From Clostridiales bacterium (lineage in GTDB: Bacteria; Bacillota; Clostridia; Lachnospirales; WRAX01): 13,872 bases of DNA. A model generated the notes under the pieces. It searched no databases and was not told the origin of the DNA. It saw only the letters and a list, made by a program, of their open reading frames with translations. The stretch is from contig JAISVU010000291.1 of NCBI GenBank assembly GCA_031271375.1, forward strand, positions 1 through 13,872, read 5' to 3'. Positions within the stretch are counted from its first letter, which is position 1; the number at the start of each line of letters is the position of its first letter. This document shows positions 7,401 through 13,735 of this stretch, piece by piece. The translations under genes were made by a program, and so were the position numbers.

Positions 7401-7774
7401 CTGTCCACGCGCCCAATGCTTGCCCCGTTCCTAACCCAGGCATAGGAGCCCTCAAAGTCCGAAACATCCGTAAACGTAAAGGCCCCGTCGCTGACGACAG
7501 CGACATCAACCGGCTCCTCCGCCGCTTCTTCCGCGTCATTCTCTTCCAGCCAGCGGCGCATAGCCTCCGGTATCTGGTCATAGGGGTCGTACCGCCTCAG
7601 CTGCGCGGAGTCTTGGGCCTCAAAGGCCGCTTGCGGAGCCGCCTCTCCCGGCTCGGCGTATTCATATTCTTCATCATAATAGTCCATATACAGGTCATAT
7701 TCCTGCCCCGACGAACAGGCGGAAAGGACAAACAATCCGGCCAGCGCCAGCGCCGTTAATCTGAGCTTATTCAT
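4430..7774 (-). CDS. Large WG-repeat lipoprotein
   Basis: A 1114-residue protein with a lipoprotein signal: MNKLRLTALALAGLF then VLSAC, with C20 as the lipidated cysteine. An acidic linker of about 80 residues (YMDYYDEEYEYAEPGE onward) leads to a long array of WG repeats (PF14903 type) that fills the protein from about 105 to the end. I count roughly twenty, each about 45-55 residues, with the pattern F.(D/E)GLA.V...GKWGYID..G...IP..YD; several are eroded. It would be anchored on the outer face of the membrane. WG repeats are thought to be binding or scaffold modules, and the ligand is unknown. The gene overlaps the upstream gene by ATGA and has its own AGGAGGG, so the two are translationally coupled. 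Confidence 0.92.
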   Translation of the reverse strand: MNKLRLTALALAGLFVLSACSSGQEYDLYMDYYDEEYEYAEPGEAAPQAAFEAQDSAQLRRYDPYDQIPEAMRRWLEENDAEEAAEEPVDVAVVSDGAFTFTDVSDFEGSYAWVRNGASIGRVDSLGNFVLEMGYSDYAAIGDGYFTVARSGAWGAVDDRHNVIIPLEYESLTYLGEGLFAAERSGKYGCVNFQNGAVIPFEYDSITGVGNGIITASRDGKTGFINVDNAEVIPFQYDGAGAFTGSLAWVRAGNKYGAVNTSGEIVISIKYDEIVYLSADMAVARLDEQYMVFDRDGYWATDTSYDSAQVISPELAIVSLDGLYGAVNAAGAITDVIYEDIYDINNGLMCVVQNGLAGIIRSTDGAVVIAPEFEDISYNGDLIYATLGGKVGALDASGREIIPFRYDLVREFKEGEQVTWFMRSWAEGLWGIIDRSGNIVMEPKYYEARDFSEGLAFVRFGEKWGYVNEQGVGAVADLYDPVTGKGDMRRGLALVSRDGLFGYIDSHGNTVVPIEYEDARDFGAAASAWAKKDGLWEIIRLDVPEEVLIYEGASFVSEPVYQLDTVNPFVNGVAWVSRGAKYGVAKSDGSLLIPVQYDEIIYNWEAEEAITWPFKVRLDGKYGYIGADGAELAPCAYDDINYVGHGFIIQERDRYGYMDIEGNQTIPAEYDEILVISDNILAARSGGRLACVTVGGEFITEFQYDVVREMTDGLIEVRRNERCGFINELGETVIPLLYDSVSYNGGDYIIVMEGTLAGVIDKQGASVIPTDYNGAGFFGENSVILIGEGVCYVAESFLADNIVEIDCENIIAINDKLAVAIKGHRRGVVNTFGDLLVPVGLHDVNNLTEELILLDFNGKYGLMDAAGILLLRPVYDFITPITDDMLAFASGSTFGLMDMTGSVILTQELSPSWTYSGELSCWLRYEYTLEAAGDMGETVVDAVGYIRDKAAGVTGGIYEASKGGFSGFLDIEGQPVLPVAYDGAWSFNDGLNAWISRGYEWMMTGSRGESILNPDVFLRDHIYGTGEMLHTVTKDGLFGCVNAAGDIIVPIEYEYIEFFDNGAAMVIKDGLYGFIGPDGTPLTPAVYDYALGFSEGVAWVRKDGLWGSVKINEE

Positions 7775-8571
7775 TCCTGTCCCTCCTGCTTAAAGAATTG
7801 CGGGCTGCCGATGATCATGCCCGATACCGTGTCTGGGTTGACGCTCCAGTACACGATCCTCAGCCTGGAAACGCCGGTCACGTCCAGCTCGATATGCTCC
7901 ACCCTGTGACCGAACGTAAGCTCGCGGCTAAACAAAAACTCACCGTCGCCGTATATCTCGAATGAAAAGATATCCCGGTCGTTCGCGAAGCGTTCGGGGT
8001 AGGCTAAGTCCGCCGAAAATACGGCGTATTCCCCGTCCAGCGGGATTTCAAGCCGGGAGGTCTCGGGCCTGGAATAAAGGGCGAGGAACCGCGAAAACAC
8101 GTTGCCCCTGTTGTCCGTCGCCTGAGGAAGGACTTCCAGGCCGGGGAATCCGTTCTCCATCAGGAATGCGCCGTCATAGGCGAGGAACGCGCCGCCCGTG
8201 CCTTTAATCAGGTCCGGCATGATATCCGCGCCTAAGGAAAAACCCTCAGAAGCAGTTTCGGCGGGGTTTATCACCAGCGTCTCCCTTGCTTCATCCCAGG
8301 CGATGTCCAGCTTTAGGGCCTCGGATAAGAGCTCCAGCGGGACATATGTAAGGCCGCCGGCCCTGTATATCTCGAGGGCTGTTTCCTCCGGCTCCGCCGG
8401 GATGCCTTCGACGGTTATCCTCCAGGGCGTCGCGGTAATCCCCGCTTCGGCTGCGGAGCTTTTGAGGCTGTCGCGTGCTTCCTCCTCCAGGCCGGCGGCG
8501 CAGGCCGCGCCGAATAACAATACGCAGGCGCAGACAAACAGCGATAGTATCAACTGCGGTTTTTTAGTCAT
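7771..8571 (-). CDS. Secreted protein with copper-amine-oxidase-N-like and NPCBM-like domains
   Basis: 266 residues. The signal region LILSLFVCACVLLFGAAC ends in a weak lipobox (GAAC, C24), so it is probably exported and perhaps lipidated. Residues about 49-101 (TYVPLELLSEALKLDIAWDEARETLVI) match the CuAO_N1/stalk-type repeat found on many clostridial surface proteins. Residues about 176-258 (LEIPLDGEYAVFSADLAYP, FSFEIYGDGEFLFSRELTF, IELDVTGVSRLRIVYW) match the NPCBM carbohydrate-binding-like fold. No catalytic domain is present, so a binding or surface-anchoring role is inferred. The ATG at 8571 follows GGAGGGT closely. The stop overlaps the start of the WG-repeat gene. Its promoter must lie between it and the structured repeat (8572-8699). 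Confidence 0.8.
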   Translation of the reverse strand: MTKKPQLILSLFVCACVLLFGAACAAGLEEEARDSLKSSAAEAGITATPWRITVEGIPAEPEETALEIYRAGGLTYVPLELLSEALKLDIAWDEARETLVINPAETASEGFSLGADIMPDLIKGTGGAFLAYDGAFLMENGFPGLEVLPQATDNRGNVFSRFLALYSRPETSRLEIPLDGEYAVFSADLAYPERFANDRDIFSFEIYGDGEFLFSRELTFGHRVEHIELDVTGVSRLRIVYWSVNPDTVSGMIIGSPQFFKQEGQE

Positions 8572-8699
8572 GCTTACCCTCCTCTATGCTTTATGAATGA
8601 GAACGGAATGACGCCGCCTTTTGTTCCGCCCTCTCATTTCAAAACACTTGACTTAATCAGATAGTCATATTATGATATAGCATGTGATAAAATCTCAGT
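8572..8699 (-). promoter_or_regulatory. Upstream region of the two-lipoprotein operon
   Basis: This AT-rich gap should hold the operon's promoter. On the minus strand TGCTATATC (around 8674-8682) is a weak extended -10 candidate with no convincing -35. GATAGTCATATT at 8660-8671 is identical to 12 bases of the right end of the inverted-repeat element at 4397-4408. No open frame of interest was found. Confidence 0.3.
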
Positions 8700-8883
8700 T
8701 ATACTCCTTCTCGCCTAAAAGTTTCACTACGTGAAACTCGAAGCGCGGCGCTTCGCTTGCACTAAGCCTTCGGCTTCGCAAGGCATAAATGCCTTGTTTA
8801 GGCGGAAGTCGTAAGGGGGGCTTGAGCTAGTAAAAGCCTCATGTGCGCAAGCGCACTGAGTCTTTTACTGCTCAAGCAGTATA
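8700..8883 (+). repeat. Structured dispersed repeat, copy 2 (184 bp)
   Basis: The better-preserved copy. Helices visible: 8707-8719 with 8797-8808 (12 bp, T8711 bulged), closing the left domain; GTTTCAC/GTGAAAC at 8721-8737; GAAGCG/CGCTTC at 8740-8754; AAGCC/GGCTT at 8764-8776; AAGGCAT/ATGCCTT at 8780-8795; CTTGAGC-T-AGTAAAAG with CTTTTACTGCTCAAG at 8821-8876 (15 bp, T8828 bulged), which encloses GTGCGC/GCGCAC at 8843-8856. The ends TATACT and AGTATA are inverted, and a TA target duplication would be compatible. It ends 15 bases before the ribosome binding site of the STAS gene, so it may be part of that gene's leader. Confidence 0.87.
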
Positions 8884-8913
8884 TAAATGAAAAATAAAGA
8901 AGGGATGATTATA

Positions 8914-9216
8914 ATGACAATCACAAAAACACAGGGGGACGGGACGCTTATACTGGCATTGCAAGGCAGGCTGGACACCGCTACCGCGCCGCAGCTCCAG
9001 GAGGAGCTGATTCCCGCGCTGGCTGACGCAAAGAATGTCGTGCTGGATTTCGCTAACCTCGCGTACATATCATCCGCCGGGCTTAGGGTGCTGTTGATGG
9101 GCGAGAAACAGGCAAAGCTCGGGCCCGCGTCAATGACGCTGCGAAACGTGCCCGAAGAGGTTTTGGAAGTCCTGTCAATGACCGGTTTTACTGATATACT
9201 GAATATAGAAGGTTAA
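8914..9216 (+). CDS. STAS-domain protein (anti-sigma factor antagonist type)
   Basis: A 100-residue cytoplasmic STAS protein of the SpoIIAA/RsbV class: LILALQGRLDTATAPQLQEEL, VVLDFANLAYISSAGLRVLL, then a C-terminal helix EVLEVLSMTGF. The phosphorylatable serine is in YISSAGLR, most likely S54. Such proteins bind an RsbW/SpoIIAB-type kinase when unphosphorylated and thereby free a sigma factor or control another partner. The frame extends to an ATG at 8887, but the ATG at 8914 has AGAAGGGA 8 bases upstream and matches the family start. The next gene, 35 bases downstream, is probably its partner. The structured repeat ends 30 bases upstream. Confidence 0.92.
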   Translation: MTITKTQGDGTLILALQGRLDTATAPQLQEELIPALADAKNVVLDFANLAYISSAGLRVLLMGEKQAKLGPASMTLRNVPEEVLEVLSMTGFTDILNIEG

Positions 9217-9251
9217 AGGAATCTTTTTGAAAAAACCGGGGAGAGGGTTGA

Positions 9252-9923
9252 ATGCTGTCAGACTATTTCATGGTTCGCGATACCAATACGCCGAAGGCTC
9301 TTAACAGGCTGGAAAAGCTGGCGTCCTGTTACGGCTTCTCCACGCGGGATGTTCTGCGTATCCGCCTTCTTGCCGAGGAGATCATCGCCGTAATACGGCC
9401 TACGTTTGCGCTGTCGCCCGCGCGCTTCCGGGTTTCGACCGATGTGACGGCCTTTTCCGTCATTATCGACTGCGATGCGCGTATCAACAGCCTCAGCGCG
9501 GAAACCAAAAAGCGGTTGTTAAACCTCGGCGGCGCTAATGGCAAGGGTCTGTTCGGTATGCTGCGCAAGGCATTGGATTTTCTTGCTTTTTCCGATGCGG
9601 GCGGAGCCGCCCCCTCCGAGCATCGGCTGTTCTATCGGGGCGGCCTGCACGGAGGCGTTCCGTCAATAAATATATCCGCGAACGATTATATCTGGTATCC
9701 CGCGATTACCGGCAGCGGCTATAATCCATCCGAGCCCGCATCTGCCGCCCAAAATCAGCAGGAGGCGGATCAGGAGCTGGAGCTCAAGATAGTCGAGGGC
9801 GTCGCCGACGACGTAAGCGCAGGCATACGCCGCGTACAGGGCAGGCCCCGGCTTGAGATCACCGTTGTAAAATGCTTCGCGCCGGGGCAGATGAACGACA
9901 TTGCCTTCGACGATTTAGTATAG
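9252..9923 (+). CDS. Degenerate RsbW/HATPase-like partner of the STAS protein
   Basis: A 223-residue soluble protein. The start resembles the alpha-helical part of RsbW-type GHKL ATPases: ALNRLEKLASCYGFS then VLRIRLLAEEIIAVI at about 16-48, where the paired Glu is kept but the N-box Asn is not seen. VSTDVTAFSVIIDCDARI (61-78) fits the first strand hairpin, yet no DxGxG nucleotide motif follows; GGANGKGLFGMLRKALDFL (92-111) may be a G2-like remnant. The C-terminal 80 residues (SAAQNQQEADQELELKIVEGV onward) are not recognised. A role as a non-catalytic or altered anti-sigma partner is inferred from position beside the STAS gene. The ATG at 9252 follows a GGGGAGAGGG stretch. Confidence 0.65.
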   Translation: MLSDYFMVRDTNTPKALNRLEKLASCYGFSTRDVLRIRLLAEEIIAVIRPTFALSPARFRVSTDVTAFSVIIDCDARINSLSAETKKRLLNLGGANGKGLFGMLRKALDFLAFSDAGGAAPSEHRLFYRGGLHGGVPSINISANDYIWYPAITGSGYNPSEPASAAQNQQEADQELELKIVEGVADDVSAGIRRVQGRPRLEITVVKCFAPGQMNDIAFDDLV

Positions 9924-9991
9924 GCATATTCCGCGCCGTACAGGGGATAATAACCAAAGTATCTTAATCGAAAGATCGGAGGTATTTTGCC

Positions 9992-10189
9992 ATGTACGAA
10001 GACAGCGCCTTTGAACCCGTCAGCTCTCCCGGCTGCGACGGCTTTATTTCGGCCGACGACGGCAGAACCCATCTGCCCGTTTATAACGAAAGCCATCCGG
10101 ATTGCGCCTCCTGCGTCTATTTCTCGAACAGAAATTGCGGCAGGGACAGCGGCCCGGATGGCTTCGTCTTTGATCGGCAGCTTATTTAG
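9992..10189 (+). CDS. Small Cys-rich protein, unrecognised
   Basis: 65 residues, no signal or membrane segment. Four cysteines (C15, C38, C41, C49); the cluster PDCASCVYFSNRNCG has CxxC-x7-C, preceded by His (SHPDC), and could bind zinc or an iron-sulfur centre. A good GGAGG at 9978-9982 lies 9 bases before the ATG, which supports a real gene. It follows the RsbW-like gene by 68 bases in the same direction, so it may belong to the same transcription unit, and it ends 4 bases before the stop of the convergent chemoreceptor gene. The function is not known. Confidence 0.65.
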   Translation: MYEDSAFEPVSSPGCDGFISADDGRTHLPVYNESHPDCASCVYFSNRNCGRDSGPDGFVFDRQLI

Positions 10190-10193
10190 TACT

Positions 10194-12701
10194 TTACTTC
10201 AGCGTAAACACGCCGACCATGTTTTTCATTATCTCGGACTGGCTGGACAGTTCCTGCGCCGCGGCGGCGCTTTCCTCCGACGAAGCGGAGTTATCCTGCA
10301 CAACCCGGGCGATTTCCGTCACCCCTTCGTTGATCTGGGATATCGCCTGGGACTGTTCGCCGGACGCGGCCGAAATATCATCTATTATGGATGCCATCGC
10401 GTCCACGTCGCCGACGATAGTCTCCAGCGCTGCGTCCGTCCTGTTCGCTATTTCGGTGCCTTCCTTAACCCTTTGAACGCTGGTTTCAATAAGCCCGGTC
10501 GTGTCGTTCGCGGCTTTCTGGCTCTTTACGGCAAGGCTCCGCACCTCTTCGGCCACAACGGAGAACCCAGCGCCGTGCACGCCCGCGTGGGCCGCTTCAA
10601 TTGAGGCGTTAAGCGCAAGCAAATCGGTTTGGAAGGAAATGTCGCGAATAATATCGATTATCTTTGAGATACTGCCTGAGGCCTCGCTTATCTCCCGCAT
10701 GGAATTAAGCATGTCCTTCATCTGCCGGTTGCCCTCTATCGCGTGATCCTTGAGGCTTCCCGCCAAAACCGATGCGCTGTTCGCGCTGTCGGCGTTGGCC
10801 CGCGTCTTCTCGTTCACCGATATAACAGCGGCGGTCAGCTCCTGTATCGAAGAAGCCTGTTCCGTCGAGCCCTGGGCAAGGCTCATGCTGCTCTCCGCAA
10901 TCTGCTTCGCCCCGGAGGAAACCTGTTCCGCTGCGCGGTTCATATCGCCTATGACCTTATTCAGGGTGTCTGTAATGTTGTTTAACGCGTATTTAATGTC
11001 CTGGAAGCTCCCCACATATTCGCGCTTGATTTCCTGATTAAGATTGTTCGCTGCCAGCCCTGTCAGCACCCGCGCGATCTCTTCAATATATGACGCCACG
11101 TTTATTACGGTATTGTTTACGGATTCCTTAATTGACAGGAAATCCCCCTTATAGTCGCCAGACACCATACGGCTGAAATCGCCCTCCGTCACATGCGCCA
11201 TCACGTCCGATACCTCGTTAATCGGGGCCGCTACAGCCTCCATCAGCGTGTTCATGCCGGACACAAGGGTCTTCCAGTCTCCGCCGTAAGCATCGGCGTC
11301 TATCCTGTCGCTTAACTTGCCGTTTATGGCGTGCGTAACCAAGTCCGTTACGCCTTTATTGATCCCCTTAATAATTACCGTGAATTTATCAACAGTTTCG
11401 TTCATCTGCGACATCTTCCCGGGGAGCTTGTTAATGTTTGCGTTGAAATCGCCGTTTCCAAAGGCGATAATGCAATTAATGAAGTCAATAGTAGTGTTCA
11501 CAAGGATATCGGTAAGCCCGTTAATGTTTTCCGCGACATGCTTGTATGACCCCTGGAACAGGCTCACGTCAACCTTTGCGTCAATATCGCCCTCCACGCT
11601 GTACTTATGCGATATCCCCTCAAGGGCTTGAACCAGCCCGTTCACCGAACCCACCACATGGGAGAAGCTCCGGGCCAGCTTACCGGTCTCGTCCGCGCGG
11701 GACGTATCTATGTTAATATTCAAATTGCCCGCCGCCACGCTTTCGGCGACGTCAACCAGCTGCGAGATAGGCTTGGACACTACATTATTCATTATAAGAA
11801 TCAGCGTTATGGCAATTATGGCCAGAGCGGCGGCGCCGATAATAATGATTGTTATAATGAAGGAGTTCGTCATAGCTATAACTTCGCTCTGGGAGCTGCC
11901 GTAAAAGAGAATAGCGAAGGGTTCGCCTGAAGGGTTTTTAAAAGGCATATAGAACGCTTTATAAGGCTCGCCGAAAATGTTTGTGTCGCCTATGTACTCC
12001 TGCCCGTTTTCCAGAACGGCGTTTAAAACCCCTGTGTCTGTCAGCTTTGTGCCCACTGCGCGCTGGCCGTTTTGAACGATCGTCGTCGCCACGCGCTCAT
12101 CCCCGTAAAACACGGTAAACTCCCCGCCCTGCCGCGTTTTCAGTCTGTCGACCATCTCTTCGGTATCATAACGCACCCCGGCGGAAATAACCGCTATTAC
12201 CCTTCCCAGCGAGTCAACGATGGGTGCTCCGCTGCGTATAGAAACCTTTATAGCGGTTCCGGATTCTATATAGGTTGAGTATTTGCCCTCCAGCGCGTCT
12301 TTGACATTTTGCTGGCTTAATACCGAGTCGCCGTAGTTGTCGAAGTCGTAAGACCTGAGAATTACGTTGCCCTCGGCGTCCGCCACGGTATAATAAGTGA
12401 CGCCGTATGTATTCAATGTCGCTAATAAAAGCTCCTGCAGCTTTTCCCTGTTGTTTGTTTTTATCGCGACGGATATGTCAATATCTTCCGAGCACGCTTT
12501 TGCCGCTGCGGCTGCCGATACTTTATGATCCTCAATCTCGTTCTTGATATTATCCGCCAATCTCTCTATTTGGCTGACCGTCATGTCGTCGGCGAAGCCC
12601 GTGAACCGGAACGACGCGAAAACCGTTAGAACAGCGACAAGCAGCACCTGGAGGATAACGACGGGGATGAGAATCTTCGACTTGAGATTAAGTTTTGACA
12701 T
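10194..12701 (-). CDS. Methyl-accepting chemotaxis protein with Cache sensor and poly-HAMP
   Basis: An 835-residue membrane chemoreceptor. TM1 about 11-31; an extracellular Cache-like sensor about 35-280 (YYTVADAEGNVILRSYDFDN, GAPIVDSLGRVIAVISAGV); TM2 about 283-306. A HAMP domain (KPISQLVDVAESVAAGNLN) follows at about 311-360, then several further HAMP-like units to about 590 (DFINCIIAFGNGDFNANINK, PINEVSDVMAHVTEGDF, EIARVLTGLAANNLNQEI). The MCP signalling coiled coil spans about 600-830, with its tip at 690-720. The tip reads FQTDLLALNASIEAAHAGVHGAGFSVV, in which the usual Arg and Glu of the EAARAGE motif are His and Val. ATGs lie at 12707 and 12701; the second has AAAGGAGA at 7-base spacing and is preferred. 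No che genes are nearby. Confidence 0.94.
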   Translation of the reverse strand: MSKLNLKSKILIPVVILQVLLVAVLTVFASFRFTGFADDMTVSQIERLADNIKNEIEDHKVSAAAAAKACSEDIDISVAIKTNNREKLQELLLATLNTYGVTYYTVADAEGNVILRSYDFDNYGDSVLSQQNVKDALEGKYSTYIESGTAIKVSIRSGAPIVDSLGRVIAVISAGVRYDTEEMVDRLKTRQGGEFTVFYGDERVATTIVQNGQRAVGTKLTDTGVLNAVLENGQEYIGDTNIFGEPYKAFYMPFKNPSGEPFAILFYGSSQSEVIAMTNSFIITIIIIGAAALAIIAITLILIMNNVVSKPISQLVDVAESVAAGNLNINIDTSRADETGKLARSFSHVVGSVNGLVQALEGISHKYSVEGDIDAKVDVSLFQGSYKHVAENINGLTDILVNTTIDFINCIIAFGNGDFNANINKLPGKMSQMNETVDKFTVIIKGINKGVTDLVTHAINGKLSDRIDADAYGGDWKTLVSGMNTLMEAVAAPINEVSDVMAHVTEGDFSRMVSGDYKGDFLSIKESVNNTVINVASYIEEIARVLTGLAANNLNQEIKREYVGSFQDIKYALNNITDTLNKVIGDMNRAAEQVSSGAKQIAESSMSLAQGSTEQASSIQELTAAVISVNEKTRANADSANSASVLAGSLKDHAIEGNRQMKDMLNSMREISEASGSISKIIDIIRDISFQTDLLALNASIEAAHAGVHGAGFSVVAEEVRSLAVKSQKAANDTTGLIETSVQRVKEGTEIANRTDAALETIVGDVDAMASIIDDISAASGEQSQAISQINEGVTEIARVVQDNSASSEESAAAAQELSSQSEIMKNMVGVFTLK

Positions 12702-12783
12702 TAGCATTCTCCTTTGTAATAGTATACAAACTGAACGTGCATAAGCAAAACAACATTGTGCATATCTTTTTCACATCGTGAGC

Positions 12784-12812
12784 ATTTTAACACATTCTTT
12801 GTCATAAAGCAA
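12784..12812 (-). promoter_or_regulatory. Promoter of the chemoreceptor gene
   Basis: Minus strand: TTGCTT (12812-12807), 17-base spacer, TAAAAT (12789-12784) with the extended TGT just upstream of the -10. It would give a leader of about 75 bases before the ATG at 12701. It lies just downstream of the Rpn-type gene, so the receptor need not depend on read-through. Confidence 0.6.
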
Positions 12813-12844
12813 TAAGGCGCTTCAAAAAAAGAAAAATTAGTTGA

Positions 12845-13649
12845 TCAGCTCCTCCTCGCTTCTTGCCCCTGGTTCTGCGGTCTGTTATTATTAATGCGAA
12901 TGTCATTTATCTCTTCAACGGAAAGATTCGTTATTCGGGCTATTTCGGCCGGCGGCATATCCATGTGTAACAGCCGCAGGGCTATCTCGGAAACCAGACT
13001 GGCTTTGCCTTCTTGAATGCCTTCTTTTCGGCCTTCCTCTATCCCCTCGCTCCTTGCGTCTTCCTCCCTGGCGACAGTGTCCCTTCTGTACTTCTCCCTG
13101 GCCTCGAACAATGCGCGGGCTTCCTTATCCTGGTTCAGCGTCGGCAGCTTCGCTACAATGCGCGGCGCTTCGCTTGCACTAGGATTTTCCATTTTGGGGC
13201 TTTTCTGCGCTAACATATTCAACTCCTCCTCGCTTCCCGCTTTCAAAAACGTCAGCCATTCCCATAAATCCGTTCCGTCCGGTTCATCGGAACATTTTGG
13301 TAAATCAAGCGTGTGGATTTCAATAATATCTGAAAACTCGGTTTCTGCGTCGATATCATACAATGTGAATTTGTGGTGAACCTTTGAATCGTCCTTAATA
13401 AGTATTTCATTAGTTATAATTATGCTGATGACCTTTCTTAATTTACTGAACGGATCCCCGTCGTTCAGCTGTTCTGTAATAAGCCTTGCCGCATAGAAGA
13501 TTATACGCTCACGCAGCTGCGAATGGAGAGCGACCTGTATTTCCAGGTTAATGATCTTCCCGCTCACGGTTTTAACCTTTATATCAAATAAACATTCGCT
13601 TATTTCGAGTGAAGAGCAGTCTGAACACAATATCGCTGTGAGCCGCCAT
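12845..13649 (-). pseudogene. Rpn-family PD-(D/E)XK nuclease, broken near the N-terminus
   Basis: Rpn-type recombination-promoting nuclease/putative transposase. The open frame (261 codons to 13630) keeps the catalytic core LFDIKVKTVSGKIINLEIQ, the helix RIIFYAARLITEQL, and the typical tail EARALFEAREKYRRD plus SEGIEEGRKEGIQEGK. It has only a TTG codon to start, and no ribosome binding site. Just upstream, in another frame at 13649-13584, lies the family's true beginning, AAHSDIVFRLLFTRNK, ending at TGA. In relatives about 45 residues separate these motifs; here almost none do, so an internal deletion plus frameshift has removed the middle of the N-terminal domain. In addition SASEAPR (residues 151-157) is encoded by a fragment identical to the dispersed repeat. 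A good promoter remains upstream. Activity is doubtful. Confidence 0.75.
13160..13181 (+). repeat. 22-bp fragment of the structured repeat inside the Rpn gene
   Basis: These 22 bases are identical to 8744-8765 minus flanking differences: the right half of helix C and the linker before helix D of the repeat, GCGGCGCTTCGCTTGCACTA being the last 20. Read on the minus strand, 21 of them are exactly seven codons for SASEAPR. Neighbouring sequence does not match the repeat. Confidence 0.7.
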
Positions 13650-13706
13650 AAATCTAGGGGGAGCTTTAGTATCTATGTAAAACACCGCCGTTTATCTGTT
13701 TCATTA

Positions 13707-13735
13707 ATTATAACATACACTTACGCGGTGCACAA
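13707..13735 (-). promoter_or_regulatory. Promoter of the Rpn-type gene
   Basis: Minus strand: TTGTGC (13735-13730), 17-base spacer, perfect TATAAT (13712-13707) with the extended TGT just upstream of the -10. This is the strongest promoter-like match in the window. The leader to the ATG at 13649 would be about 50 bases and shows no clear ribosome binding site. Confidence 0.65.

Noticed and set aside
8881..8916. ATG at 8887 as the STAS start
   Set aside because: It has no ribosome binding site and adds nine residues before the family start; the ATG at 8914 has AGAAGGGA at normal spacing.
9987..10604. A 205-codon plus-strand frame starting near the Cys-rich gene
   Set aside because: It mostly overlaps the conserved signalling domain of the chemoreceptor on the other strand; the 65-codon frame at 9992 has the better ribosome binding site spacing.
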